This document shows, piece after piece, positions 36,531 to 44,590 of a stretch of DNA of 61,404 bases (position 1 is its first letter; each line of letters starts with the position of its first letter). The translations under genes and the position numbers were made by a program. Origin of the DNA: Microbacteriaceae bacterium (GTDB lineage: Bacteria > Actinomycetota > Actinomycetes > Actinomycetales > Microbacteriaceae); the NCBI GenBank assembly GCA_014378715.1, contig JACMNE010000128.1, positions 1 to 61,404 on the forward strand, read 5' to 3'. The notes under the pieces are model-generated. The model had not been told where the DNA came from. It did not search any database and saw nothing but the letters and a program-made list of their open reading frames with translations.

Positions 36531-36734
36531 ATGACTACCGGTACTGTGAAATGGTTCAACGCTGAAAAGGGCTTCGGCTTCATCTCTCCCGACGACGGAA
36601 GCGCCGACGTGTTCGCGCACTTCTCCGCCATCGCGGGCAACGGCTACAAGTCGCTCGACGAGAACCAGAAGGTCGAGTTCGACGTCGCCCAGGGCCCCAA
36701 GGGTCTCCAGGCCGAGAACATCCGCGCGCTCTAA
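36531..36734 (+). CDS. cspA: Cold shock protein (CspA family)
   Basis: 67 residues, a single CSD OB-fold with both RNA-binding motifs: KGFGFISP (RNP1) and VFAHFSAI (RNP2). It is an RNA chaperone that binds single-stranded RNA. ATG 36531 has AGGAGG 7 bases before it. A strong terminator follows 36 bases after the stop, so it is a one-gene transcript with its own leader. Confidence 0.97.
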   Translation: MTTGTVKWFNAEKGFGFISPDDGSADVFAHFSAIAGNGYKSLDENQKVEFDVAQGPKGLQAENIRAL

Positions 36735-36770
36735 GCTCGCACACTAAGCCTCAAAAACTTAGAACCACAT

Positions 36771-36804
36771 AAACGGCTCGTTCCCTTCGGGGAGCGGGCC
36801 GTTT
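36771..36804 (+). terminator. Rho-independent terminator of cspA
   Basis: 15-bp stem, AAACGGCTCGTTCCC with GGGAGCGGGCCGTTT (two G-T pairs), closed by a TTCG tetraloop. It ends in TTT. Confidence 0.9.
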
Positions 36805-36913
36805 CTGCGTACCGAACGGTACCGGAAGCCGCTGACGACCCAGAGGATGTCGGCTGGCACGCCAGAGGAACCACCCGGTCGACCCGGATGCGGTGCGCTG
36901 CGGACTCGGGCGG

Positions 36914-37087
36914 TCAGCCGTCGATGCGCTTGAGGATGTGGAACGGGATCGCGATGCTCGCCGAGACAGTGAGCACACCCGCCCCGAACATCACCATGGA
37001 GAAGTGCGAGCCGTCCCAGGCGTACCCGAACAACACGATGCCGCCGACGAAGAGGACCGAGCCGACGACGAAAGCAACGATGTTCAT
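36914..37087 (-). CDS. Small two-helix membrane protein
   Basis: 57 residues, MNIVAFVVGSVLFVGGIVLFGYAW followed by a second helix MVMFGAGVLTVSASIAIPFHIL (given here in two parts), ending KRIDG. No named domain is recognised. I chose ATG 37087 with GAGG upstream. Another start lies 12 bases before. It is a short hydrophobic protein of the kind common in Microbacteriaceae. It precedes a stretch of gene remnants on the other strand. Confidence 0.6.
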   Translation of the reverse strand: MNIVAFVVGSVLFVGGIVLFGYAWDGSHFSMVMFGAGVLTVSASIAIPFHILKRIDG

Positions 37088-37206
37088 GGGGGTCCTCAAT
37101 GGTGCGTGGGCGGAATCCCCTCCAGTTTAGACGATGACACATGTGACGGAATCCGGCCGGGGTCACGCGGGTTGATTCACGGATTCAGCCGGGGAGAGTT
37201 CTCAGC

Positions 37207-37269
37207 ATGATTCGCTTCGGATACACCCTGATGACCGAGCAGAGCGGTCCGCGCGAGCTCCTGGACTAA
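37207..37269 (+). pseudogene. N-terminal remnant of an F420-type LLM oxidoreductase
   Basis: A ribosome site (GGGAGAG) and ATG lead into [20 protein letters not shown] and a stop. This 20-residue string is the conserved opening of glucose-6-phosphate-dehydrogenase-like F420-dependent oxidoreductases. Everything after it is missing and the sequence passes straight into an MFS gene. A deletion has joined the start of one gene to the inside of another. Confidence 0.6.
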
Positions 37270-37270
37270 G

Positions 37271-37763
37271 CGGATGTTCATCATCACGCTCGGGCTGTAC
37301 CCGCTGGCCACCGTCGCCACCGGGTTCTCGCCGAACGTGATCTTCTTCTTCGTCTGCCGGTTCTTCACGGGGGCGGGCATCGGCGGTGAGTACGCGGCCA
37401 TCAACTCGGCCATCGACGAGCTCATCCCGGCTCGCCGGCGCGGCGTCGCCGCGCTGGCTCTTGATCCACGGACGCAACGACGAGGCGGAGCGGTTCGTGC
37501 TGGGCATCTCCCTGTTCGTCGGGCAGGCCTTCCTCTACAACGCCGTGTGCTTCATCTATGCGCTCGTGCTCACCCGGCTGCTCGGTGTTCCGGACGATCT
37601 CGCGCAGTGGTCGCTCCTGCCCATCGCGAGCGGCAACTTCCTGGGGGCGGGTCTGATGATCGCGGCGGGTGTCGTCGAGGTGTTCCTCGGCGCCGACGCG
37701 GAGGGCGAGTCGCTCGAGGACATCGCGACCCCGCTCAGCGTGGACTCCGGCACCACCGAGTAG
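37271..37763 (+). pseudogene. MFS transporter remnant with internal deletions
   Basis: From 37274 a frame reads [20 protein letters not shown] and [27 protein letters not shown], the loop 4-5 region of a sugar-porter-like MFS protein. Near 37445 the frame shifts and jumps to [19 protein letters not shown] (a later loop). It then jumps again to [28 protein letters not shown] and a C-terminal tail [26 protein letters not shown]. The N-terminus and several membrane helices are absent. It cannot make a transporter. Confidence 0.75.
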
Positions 37764-37788
37764 CAGCGCTCGTGGTCGACGCGAACGG

Positions 37789-39336
37789 TCAGCGCAGGAA
37801 CCCGGTGAGGGCGAGCTCGCGGAGTTGCGGGAGGAGCTCGTCGCGCAGGGCCGCCGCATCCGCTTCGAGAAGCTGGGCGATGGCGTCGATGATGGCGGCG
37901 GCCGCGAGGTCGCCGTCACAGGCGCCGACGAAGGCGGCCAGGGCGGTGTCGAGCGGGACGGAGCGCCCGAAGCCGCCGCCCTGGTGGAGCGTCATCACGG
38001 TGGGGTCCTCGGCGCCCGGCCAGTAGTGGCGCTCCTCTGTGACGTCGGGGGCGACCTCGAAGTGGCGGAGGAGCAGGGCGTCGTCGCCGGTGGCGGCCAG
38101 GGCGTCGTGGGCGGCGAGGGCGGAGTCGAGGTGCTCGCCCAGGCCGGAGGGGTTGTGGCCGAGGCGCCCCGGCAGGCTCTCGAGGCGGCGCAGCCGGGCG
38201 CTCTCCTGGCCACGCAGTGCGGCGGAGTCTGGGCGGCGCAGCGTCAGGTAGCCGAAGCCGACGCCGCGCACGTCGCGGGTGGCGAAATCGTCGAGCCAGG
38301 CTCCGTAGAGGGTGTCGAATGCGGGTCCGGGCCGGGTGCCGCCGTCGCGGATCCAGGTCTCGGCGTAGAGGGCGGCGTCCTGCACCTCGCGCTCCACGAC
38401 CCAGGCGTCCAGCCCGCCGTCGACCGCGTCGATCCACGCCCCGACCCGGTCGAGGCCGTTCCCCTCGCCGCGGTACTCCCAGTTTCCGAGAAGCTGGGCG
38501 ATGCCGCCCGGCGTCAGGTGCCCGGCGACCCCGCCGATCACGGCCGCCACGAGGTCGTCGCCGACCATGCCGCCGTCGCGGTACTCGTAGGCGGGAACGG
38601 TCGCGAGGCGCGGAGTGATCACGAACGGCGGGTTCGAGACGATGTGGTCGAACCGCTCCCCCACGACCGGGTCGAACAGGCTTCCGAGCCGGAACTCGAT
38701 GTTCGTCACGGCGTTGAGCCGCGCGTTGAGACGGGCGATGTCGAGGGCCCGTGCCGAGATGTCCGTCGCGACGACGCGGCGGGCGTGACGCGAGGAGTGC
38801 AGCGCCTGGATGCCGCAGCCGGTGCCCAGGTCGAGGACCGACTCGACCTGGCGGTGGATCATCAGCGAGGCGAGCGTCGACGACGCGCCGCCCACACCCA
38901 GCACGTGGTCCTCCCGCAGCGCGGCGCCGGTCACGGTCTCGCCGAGGTCGGAGGCGATCAACCAGCTGCCCACGCCGGCGGAGTCGACGAAGCTGTGCGG
39001 CCGCAGCTCCATGAGCGGGCGGATGACGGTGTCGCCCGCTCCGAGGGACAGGGCCAGCACCCCGTCGACTCCGAGGGAGGGGAGCGCGGCCTCGAGAGCC
39101 GGGCGGGGAACCGGCAGGCCCAGCACGAAGAAGCGGGCGAGCATGGCCAGCGGCGCCTGCTCGGCGAAGCCGGAGGTGGCGCGGATGGCGGGCACCCTCT
39201 GGGCGCGACGCTCGGCCGCCGCAGCATCCGCTCCCCACAGGGATACGAGGGATTCTGCACTGAACCGGGCGGCCTCGAGGTCGCGGCGCAGGAGGGAGAC
39301 GAGTCGGGGAATGGGCACCTCCCCATTCAACGGCAT
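37789..39336 (-). CDS. SAM-dependent methyltransferase, HemK/RlmG-like
   Basis: 515 residues. An N-terminal helical region of about 150 residues precedes a class I methyltransferase fold: [19 protein letters not shown] (SAM loop), [19 protein letters not shown], and the catalytic [10 protein letters not shown] (NPPF), which marks N-methylation of a glutamine or a base. The C-terminal 200 residues have no motif I recognise. Actinobacterial proteins of this size and layout are uncharacterised. The target could be rRNA or a release factor. It starts at ATG 39336, 3 bases after the HAD gene on the same strand. Confidence 0.85.
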   Translation of the reverse strand: MPLNGEVPIPRLVSLLRRDLEAARFSAESLVSLWGADAAAAERRAQRVPAIRATSGFAEQAPLAMLARFFVLGLPVPRPALEAALPSLGVDGVLALSLGAGDTVIRPLMELRPHSFVDSAGVGSWLIASDLGETVTGAALREDHVLGVGGASSTLASLMIHRQVESVLDLGTGCGIQALHSSRHARRVVATDISARALDIARLNARLNAVTNIEFRLGSLFDPVVGERFDHIVSNPPFVITPRLATVPAYEYRDGGMVGDDLVAAVIGGVAGHLTPGGIAQLLGNWEYRGEGNGLDRVGAWIDAVDGGLDAWVVEREVQDAALYAETWIRDGGTRPGPAFDTLYGAWLDDFATRDVRGVGFGYLTLRRPDSAALRGQESARLRRLESLPGRLGHNPSGLGEHLDSALAAHDALAATGDDALLLRHFEVAPDVTEERHYWPGAEDPTVMTLHQGGGFGRSVPLDTALAAFVGACDGDLAAAAIIDAIAQLLEADAAALRDELLPQLRELALTGFLR

Positions 39337-39339
39337 CCC

Positions 39340-40008
39340 CTAGCCGGGTGCGGCCAGCATCGCGATCTCACCCCGCTCGACCGCGACGAGCAGTGCCGCG
39401 ACATCGTCGTAGACATACGTCGCCCCGGCCTCGCGCATGTGCGCGGCCGGCGTGCCCCCCGAGAGCAGCCCGATGCCTTGGACCCCGAGCTTGCCCGCGG
39501 CCTCGAGGTCCCAGACCGAGTCGCAGATGAACACCGCGTCGCCCGCTCCGACACCCGCCTTCGTCAGCGCCACGGTCACGATGTCGGGCGCCGGCTTCGT
39601 CGTCTCGACCTCCTCGGAGGAGGTGACCGCGTCGATCTCCTCGTCGAGGCCGATCACTCGGCGGAGCAGCTCGAGCTCGTCGTCGGGTGCTGAGGTCGCG
39701 AGCACGATCGCCACCCCCCTCCGCCGGAGCAGGCCTACGAGCTCGGCCACCCCGTCGAACCGCTTGAGCCGCGGCGCGAGCACCGCGTAGTGCTTGGTGT
39801 GCAGACGGGAGGCCTCGTCACCGAATTTCGCCGCCCCCTCGCCGAGGAGGGTCTCGAGCAGCCGGGCCGAGTCCATCCCGATCGCGCGGTGGATGCGCCA
39901 GGCGTCCACATCCAGTTCGAGATCGGCGAACGCGGCCGACCACGCCTCGATGTGGAGGTAGTTCGAGTCGACGAGGGTCCCGTCGATGTCGAACAGGGCG
40001 GCCCTCAC
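39340..40008 (-). CDS. HAD-family phosphatase
   Basis: 222 residues. The HAD motifs are complete: ALFDIDGTLVDSN (nucleophile Asp), LATSAP (motif II), KPAPDIV (Lys) and FICDSVWDLEAAGKLGV (motif IV). The cap insertion after motif I is of the beta-phosphoglucomutase/phosphatase type. I chose GTG 40008, overlapping the sugar-transporter stop by GTGA. The frame is open upstream as a shadow. Coupling to a sugar transporter suggests a sugar-phosphate substrate. Confidence 0.88.
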   Translation of the reverse strand: MRAALFDIDGTLVDSNYLHIEAWSAAFADLELDVDAWRIHRAIGMDSARLLETLLGEGAAKFGDEASRLHTKHYAVLAPRLKRFDGVAELVGLLRRRGVAIVLATSAPDDELELLRRVIGLDEEIDAVTSSEEVETTKPAPDIVTVALTKAGVGAGDAVFICDSVWDLEAAGKLGVQGIGLLSGGTPAAHMREAGATYVYDDVAALLVAVERGEIAMLAAPG

Positions 40009-41477
40009 CCGCCGGCCCGGGTGGACTTGACGTCCCTCTTCGGGTCCTTCTTGGCCGAGCCCTTGGGCGGGAACAGCGTGTCGGCCTCCTCGAGCGACAT
40101 GCCGTTCGTCTCCGGCACCTTGGTCAGCACGAACACGAACGACAGCGCGGCGAAGAAGGCGTAGATGCCGTAGGTGATCGGCAGCGAGGCGGCCGCGAGC
40201 GGCGGGAAGGTGACGGTGATCAAGAAGTTCGCCACCCATTGGGCGGATGCGGCGATCCCGAGCGCCTTCGCCCTGATGCTGTTCGGGAATATCTCCCCGA
40301 GCAGCACCCAGACCAGCGGGCCCCAGGACGCCCCGAAGCAGACGACGAACAGGTTAGCGGCGACCAAGGCAATCGGTCCCCACGCGCCGGGCAGGCTCGG
40401 GGCGCCGTCGACCGTGTCGGCCTGGCTGAAGGCGATCGCCATCGTGCCGAGGGACACGGCCATGCCGATCGACCCGGAGAGCAGGATCGGCCTGCGGCCG
40501 ATGCGGTCGACGAGGGCGATCGCCACCAGGGTGACGAGAACGTTGGTGACCGAGGTGATGACCGAGATGGTGAGGGAGTCGCGCTCCTGGAAGCCGACGG
40601 CCCGCCACAGGGTCGTCGAGTAGTAGAAGATCACGTTGATGCCGACGAACTGCTGGAACACCGACAGGGTGATGCCGATCCAGACGATCGGCTTCAGCCC
40701 GAAGGCGGAGCCGCGCAACGACCCGGTGCGCTGGGCCAGACGGTCGGACTCGATCGAGTCGCGGATGTCGCGGATCGCCCGGTCGACGTCGCCCTGCGGC
40801 CAGATGCGGGTGAACACAGCCCGCGCCTCGTCCTCCTTCCCACTGAGCACGAGGTAGCGCGGGGACTCGGGCAGGGTCAGGGCCAGGCCGCCGTAGACCA
40901 CAGCAGGCACGGCGCAGGCGAGGAACATCCACCGCCAAGCCTCGAGGTTGAACCAGAACGGCTCGCTCGCTCCCCCGGCCGTGTTGGCGAACACCGCGTC
41001 GGACAGGAGCGCGCTGAAGATGCCGAGGGTGATCGCCAGCTGCTGCAGCGACGCGAGCCGGCCGCGGATCTGCCGGGGGGAGATCTCGGCGATATAGGCC
41101 GGTGCGATCACCGAGGCGATGCCGATGCCGAGCCCGCCGACAAGCCGCCAGACGATCAGATCGACCACCCCGAAGGCGAATCCGGAGCCGATCGAGCTCA
41201 CGAGGAACAGCACACCGCCGATGACCATCACGGGGATGCGCCCGTACCTGTCGGCGAGACGCCCGGCGAGATACGCCCCGACCGCGCAGCCCAGGAGGGC
41301 GCAGGCGACGGCGAACCCGGTCAGGGTCTGCCCCAGCCCGAACTGTTTCTGGATCGCATCGACGGCGCCGTTGATCACCGAGGAGTCGAACCCGAAGAGG
41401 AACCCTCCGACGGCTCCGGCGCCCGCGAGGCCGATGACCTTTCCATTGGTGGACGGTGTGCGCGTACCGGTAGCCAT
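40005..41477 (-). CDS. Sugar porter (MFS) transporter
   Basis: 490 residues, 12 membrane helices. The sugar-porter marks are all there: RLADRYGRIPVM after helix 2, GRLASLQQL, PESPRYLVLSGKEDEA after helix 6, DRIGRRPI and the end signature VPETNGMSLEEAD. It is a proton or facilitated sugar carrier. I chose ATG 41477 with GGAGG 8 bases upstream. Operon partner of the HAD phosphatase and possibly of the methyltransferase after it. Confidence 0.94.
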   Translation of the reverse strand: MATGTRTPSTNGKVIGLAGAGAVGGFLFGFDSSVINGAVDAIQKQFGLGQTLTGFAVACALLGCAVGAYLAGRLADRYGRIPVMVIGGVLFLVSSIGSGFAFGVVDLIVWRLVGGLGIGIASVIAPAYIAEISPRQIRGRLASLQQLAITLGIFSALLSDAVFANTAGGASEPFWFNLEAWRWMFLACAVPAVVYGGLALTLPESPRYLVLSGKEDEARAVFTRIWPQGDVDRAIRDIRDSIESDRLAQRTGSLRGSAFGLKPIVWIGITLSVFQQFVGINVIFYYSTTLWRAVGFQERDSLTISVITSVTNVLVTLVAIALVDRIGRRPILLSGSIGMAVSLGTMAIAFSQADTVDGAPSLPGAWGPIALVAANLFVVCFGASWGPLVWVLLGEIFPNSIRAKALGIAASAQWVANFLITVTFPPLAAASLPITYGIYAFFAALSFVFVLTKVPETNGMSLEEADTLFPPKGSAKKDPKRDVKSTRAGG

Positions 41478-41562
41478 GTTCGTTGCCTCCTTGCATCGGA
41501 GAGATGAGAATACGCCCGCTCCCCCGCTGACCACAGGGGGTTTGCGCGGGGATGACGGAATG

Positions 41563-41676
41563 CTACCCGTTCGTGCCTCCGGGCACGGGGCGGATGTCGA
41601 GCGGGTGAGCGATCTCGTCCAGGGGGATGTGGTCGGCGGCGACCCCGCCCAGCAGTGCCCTCGGCCGGAACGCCAT
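41563..41676 (-). CDS. Very small ORF coupled to VOC gene
   Basis: 37 codons, ATG overlapping the VOC stop by TGATG, ending at a TAG 90 bases before the sugar-transporter leader. It reads MAFRPRALLGGVAADHIPL, then DEIAHPLDIRPVPGG. It is not Arg/Gly nonsense like the shadows around it. It may be a real microprotein or the C-terminal stub of a lost gene. I do not recognise a family. Confidence 0.35.
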   Translation of the reverse strand: MAFRPRALLGGVAADHIPLDEIAHPLDIRPVPGGTNG

Positions 41677-42056
41677 CATTCGGGCCGGAGCACCGCAAGC
41701 ACGTTCTTCGCCGGGTCCGTGAACCAGGCGATGTCCGGTCCGTGGCCGCGCATGATCCCCTTCTCATCGGTGGCGATCTCGTCGTCAGTGTAGATCTTGG
41801 TCGTCACACCTCGGCGGTTGAGTTCGTCGACAGCGGCCTCGATGTCGTCGACGGGGAAGTCGAGGATCGTGAAGGCGGCCGGGGTGTGGCCCTGCTTGGG
41901 GTAGGCGAGCACCGTGGCCCCCGACCCGAGGTGGATGTTCAGGAACCCGGAGTCGGTGCGGGACACCGTGAGCCCGAGGGTGACCCCGTAGAACTTCTCG
42001 GCGGCGTCGAGGTCGTCGACGGAGAATCCGCTGTAGGCGGGTGAGGTGGCGAACAT
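41676..42056 (-). CDS. VOC family protein (glyoxalase/bleomycin-resistance fold)
   Basis: 126 residues with two beta-alpha-beta-beta-beta modules: SPAYSGFSVDDLDAAEKFYGV at the start, LNIHLGSGATVLAYPK, then TILDFPVDDIEAAVDELNRRGV and WFTDPAKNVLAVL with the usual DPxGN-like end. This form is the common small single-domain VOC protein of actinobacteria with unknown substrate. I chose ATG 42056. An ATG four codons earlier (42068) is equally open and neither has a clear ribosome site. Confidence 0.85.
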   Translation of the reverse strand: MFATSPAYSGFSVDDLDAAEKFYGVTLGLTVSRTDSGFLNIHLGSGATVLAYPKQGHTPAAFTILDFPVDDIEAAVDELNRRGVTTKIYTDDEIATDEKGIMRGHGPDIAWFTDPAKNVLAVLRPE

Positions 42057-42187
42057 GGCGTGTCCCATCTGTCGGCGTCACAGGTCACCTGGATTGCAGG
42101 TCACCTCATTCTTATCGCACCTCGACGACGCGCGCGCACACAATCTGCGGCGTACGCTGGGGGCGCCGCATCGACCCCGAGGAGAAC

Positions 42188-42682
42188 GTGAAGCCGCTCA
42201 CCGCCGACGACATCCGAACCAGCATGGTCAACGCCACCCGCGGGGAGGTCGAGCGAATGCCCCTGCCTGGCCTCCACGAGGTCATCTGGGAGTCCCGCGA
42301 GTACCTCGGCTGGCGCGATCCCCGGGCGCCCCTGCGCGGGTACCTCGTGCACTGGGTCGGAGAGGTGCCCGTCGGCATCGTTCTCCGTGCCTCGGAGACC
42401 CCGCTGCGCCCGGGGATCACCGCGATGTGCTCCTTCTGCCGCACGACCCAGCCGGGCGACCAGGTGCGGATGTTCTCCGCGCCGCGCGCTGGCCAGGCCG
42501 GCCGGGACGGCAACACCGTCGGCACCTACATCTGCTCGGACCTCGCCTGCTCCCACATCATCCGCATCGCCCCGCCCGCCTCGCCGATGGTTCCCGACCC
42601 GGCCGCGGCGGTTGCGGCCCGCGCCGACGCCCTCGCCGAGCGCGTCAGGTCGTTCACGGCCGGGGTGATGGAGACGCGGTAG
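42188..42682 (+). CDS. FBP domain protein (treble-clef zinc finger, EF-G-binding type)
   Basis: 164 residues. A first half with LTADDIRTSMVNATRGE and LGWRDPRAP is followed by a treble clef: CSFCRTT (about 85-91) and ICSDLACSHIIR (about 121-132). This is the FBP C-terminal zinc-finger family, related to the EF-G binding FusB fold. It may bind the ribosome or EF-G. I chose GTG 42188 with GAGGAG 4 bases before. Earlier in-frame codons read into noncoding sequence. Its 3' end overlaps the converging DUF3054 gene by 29 bases. Confidence 0.86.
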   Translation: MKPLTADDIRTSMVNATRGEVERMPLPGLHEVIWESREYLGWRDPRAPLRGYLVHWVGEVPVGIVLRASETPLRPGITAMCSFCRTTQPGDQVRMFSAPRAGQAGRDGNTVGTYICSDLACSHIIRIAPPASPMVPDPAAAVAARADALAERVRSFTAGVMETR

Positions 42683-43001
42683 AGCGTCGACGCACACGCA
42701 CGACGATGCCGGCGATCGCCCGCCAGCCGAGCAGCAGGATGCCGAGCACCACGGCTGTGACGATCACGAACCCGAGGGGCACCCCCTCCCCGGTCACGGC
42801 CCGCAGCAGCATGCCGACGGCCACGGTCGTCACCCAGATGACCAGTCCTGAATAGCGGATGTCGCGGGGCGAGCGCCAGCCGCGCGCCAACAGCCATCCG
42901 GCGACGAGCCCGGCGAGGAACGGCCCCGCCGTGCCGAGCACCCCGAGAAAGGCGAGCGCCTCGGTGTGGCTGCGGCGACCGATCAGCACGAACGCGAGCA
43001 C
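42654..43001 (-). CDS. DUF3054 family membrane protein
   Basis: 115 residues, GTG start, three or four helices: LAFVLIGRRSH, FLGVLGTAGPFLAGLVAGWLL and IWVTTVAVGMLLRAVTGEG. The family normally begins one helix earlier (WAAFGLDAALV, readable upstream), so the real start may lie 10-15 codons upstream, but I find no ATG or GTG there. The frame is open as far as the GerW-like gene. A second DUF3054 gene lies at 57228-57641. Confidence 0.85.
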   Translation of the reverse strand: MLAFVLIGRRSHTEALAFLGVLGTAGPFLAGLVAGWLLARGWRSPRDIRYSGLVIWVTTVAVGMLLRAVTGEGVPLGFVIVTAVVLGILLLGWRAIAGIVVRVRRRSTASPSPRP

Positions 43002-43042
43002 CAGCGCCGCGTCGAGACCGAAGGCGGCCCACGCCGAGCGGG

Positions 43043-43381
43043 TTATTTCTTCAACGCCTTGATGACGAGCGCGAGCGCCCGCCCGCCGACCCAGAGCACC
43101 GGGATGAGGGTGGTGAGGAGCACGATGATGTTGGGTCGGAACACGGGTCCGACGGGGCCGCCCACGTAGACGCCGAGCGGAATGCTGACGCCGCCGCCGC
43201 CGCCGCCCGCGCCCTCTCCGCCGTCATCGGTCGTGCGGCCGTCGCTGCCACCCCCGAATCCGTACTGCACCCAGGCGACCGGAACGATCTCGATGCCGTC
43301 GATCGTGACCGGGTCGCCGTAGCTCGCCTTGATCCCCAGTCCACTCATCGACTGGGCTAACTTCTCAACTAGATTCGCCAT
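43043..43381 (-). CDS. GerW/YtfJ-like protein
   Basis: 112 residues. The N-terminal part MANLVEKLAQSMSGLGIKAS followed by YGDPVTIDGIEIVPVAWVQYGFGGG is the GerW (sporulation protein YtfJ) family pattern, and a glycine-rich stretch and one membrane helix (PNIIVLLTTLIPVLWVGG) complete it. In sporulating Firmicutes the family acts in spores. Actinobacteria that do not sporulate keep copies of unknown function. ATG 43381. TAGGGT seven bases before suggests a leaderless start. An earlier in-frame start extends 22 codons. Confidence 0.78.
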   Translation of the reverse strand: MANLVEKLAQSMSGLGIKASYGDPVTIDGIEIVPVAWVQYGFGGGSDGRTTDDGGEGAGGGGGGVSIPLGVYVGGPVGPVFRPNIIVLLTTLIPVLWVGGRALALVIKALKK

Positions 43382-43504
43382 GGGCTCGACCCTAGCGGTC
43401 GTGCCTGACCGGGCAAAAGGGGCCTCGCCTTGTCCCGGTTCTCTCACAGGGCGTAGGCTCGGATAATCGAAGCCTTCCGAGCTTCCTAGCGAAGGGAGTG
43501 CCCC

Positions 43505-43618
43505 ATGGCAGACAAATCACCGAAGAAGAGCAGCGGCAAGACAGTCGCAGCGAAGTCGCTCAAAGAGAAGCGTGCCGACAAAAAAACCAAGTCGAACACG
43601 AAGAGCAACAGCGCCTGA
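43505..43618 (+). CDS. 37-residue Lys-rich protein
   Basis: ATG with AAGGGAG at 43492-43498, then MADKSPKKSSGKTVAAKSLK and EKRADKKTKSNTKSNSA. A third of the residues are lysine and none is aromatic. Similar 'MADKSP... KSLKEKRADKK' mini-proteins occur across Microbacteriaceae (recalled, not searched). Its own terminator follows 16 bases after the stop. It may bind nucleic acid or polyphosphate-type polyanions. Codon use (AAG, AAA, AAC) is unlike the shadow frames and supports translation. Confidence 0.75.
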   Translation: MADKSPKKSSGKTVAAKSLKEKRADKKTKSNTKSNSA

Positions 43619-43634
43619 CGAGCTCGCCGTACCG

Positions 43635-43667
43635 CCCAGGGCCGGACCATTGTGGTCCGGCCCTGGG
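43635..43667 (+). terminator. Rho-independent terminator
   Basis: Perfect 15-bp stem CCCAGGGCCGGACCA with TGGTCCGGCCCTGGG around TTG, behind the Lys-rich gene. Confidence 0.9.
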
Positions 43668-43940
43668 TCGTTAATGGGCCAGCTGATCTGTCGCCCGGTC
43701 AGTTGTCATCCGGTCGACTGTCGTCGCCGCACGCGTCCGTGGTGCTCGTGCCGTCCGGCGCGACCTTCGTCAGCAGGCCGGGGCCGTTCTAGCTGAGCCA
43801 GGCGCTGACGCGACGAGCGCCGCTCAGGCGATGACGGGGAGGAATGGTCCCTTCACACTGTGTTCCTCGGGGTTCTGACGACTCTGTCGGCGGGCAGGAA
43901 CGATGTCAGGAGGGGACGGATGAGTTGCAGGGGCGGGCGG
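43668..43940. other. Intergenic, no gene recognised
   Basis: 273 bases without a convincing gene. On the minus strand a stretch reads NGPGLLTKVAPDGTST and TDACGDDSRPDD to a stop (about 43690-43790), which looks like the C-terminus of a beta-propeller-type secreted protein but has a stop just before it. It may be a stub of a lost gene. The rest, including the direct flank of the MarR gene, shows nothing. Confidence 0.4.
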
Positions 43941-44429
43941 TCAGGCGGGGGCGCGCGCGACGCTTCCCGACTCGAGGCTGGTCGACTCGAGCCGCGCCAC
44001 GAACTTGTCGAGCAGGCGCACGATGTCGCTGTGCTCGGCTGGCGACCAGTCCTCGACGAGGTCGCTGAAGACACCGAGTGCGATGGCACGGTTGCCGTCG
44101 AGCACCTCGCGCCCGAGCTCGGTGATGCTCACGAGCACCACGCGCCGGTCCCGCGGGTCGGCTCGCCGCTCGACGACAAGCTTGCCCTCGAGACGCTGCA
44201 CGGCGGCGGTCATCGTCGACTTGTCGACGCCCTGCGCGTCCGCGAGCTCCGACATGCGCGAGGCGCCCGCATCGCCCACCCGCTGGAGCAGCCACGCGTC
44301 GGTGGGGCTGAGCGGCGGCAGCGCGCTGTCGCAGAGCGCTCGGCGCACTGTGGACCGTGTCGACCAGTGCAGGATCGCACCGACGGCGTTGTCGAGCGCC
44401 TCTGCCACCGCGACGGTGGACTCGTTCAT
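43941..44429 (-). CDS. MarR-family transcriptional regulator
   Basis: 162 residues. The winged HTH is LQRVGDAGASRMSELADAQGVDKSTMTAAVQRLEG (about 67-101), with the wing VVERRADPRDRRVVLVSITELG where DPRDRR is the MarR wing. A long C-terminal helix gives dimerisation. It diverges from an efflux gene with a palindrome TTGT-N8-ACAA between them, so it most likely represses both genes and is released by a substrate of the pump. Confidence 0.92.
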   Translation of the reverse strand: MNESTVAVAEALDNAVGAILHWSTRSTVRRALCDSALPPLSPTDAWLLQRVGDAGASRMSELADAQGVDKSTMTAAVQRLEGKLVVERRADPRDRRVVLVSITELGREVLDGNRAIALGVFSDLVEDWSPAEHSDIVRLLDKFVARLESTSLESGSVARAPA

Positions 44430-44488
44430 GGGGTTCTCCTTGTGGGGTGGGGAGCTGGCTTACGGAAGCGGGCGACGCCCGCTAATAT

Positions 44489-44510
44489 AGTTTGTAACCC
44501 CCAACAATTA
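44489..44510. promoter_or_regulatory. Candidate MarR operator
   Basis: TTGT (44492-44495) and ACAA (44504-44507) frame 8 bases in an AT-rich 22-base stretch with TAATAT beside it. Within the 161-base divergent gap this is the only symmetric site and it covers where the -10 elements would be. Confidence 0.55.
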
Positions 44511-44590
44511 TTCTACGCGACAGGACTGTCCTCATCTCGAACACCTCCACGGCGAGCACGCCCATCGTCGACACCACCCCGCACGAGGCC

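Noticed and set aside
37669..39693. 674-codon plus-strand frame over the methyltransferase
   Set aside because: Composition is Gly/Arg/Glu shadow. The minus strand has a complete SAM methyltransferase with NPPF.
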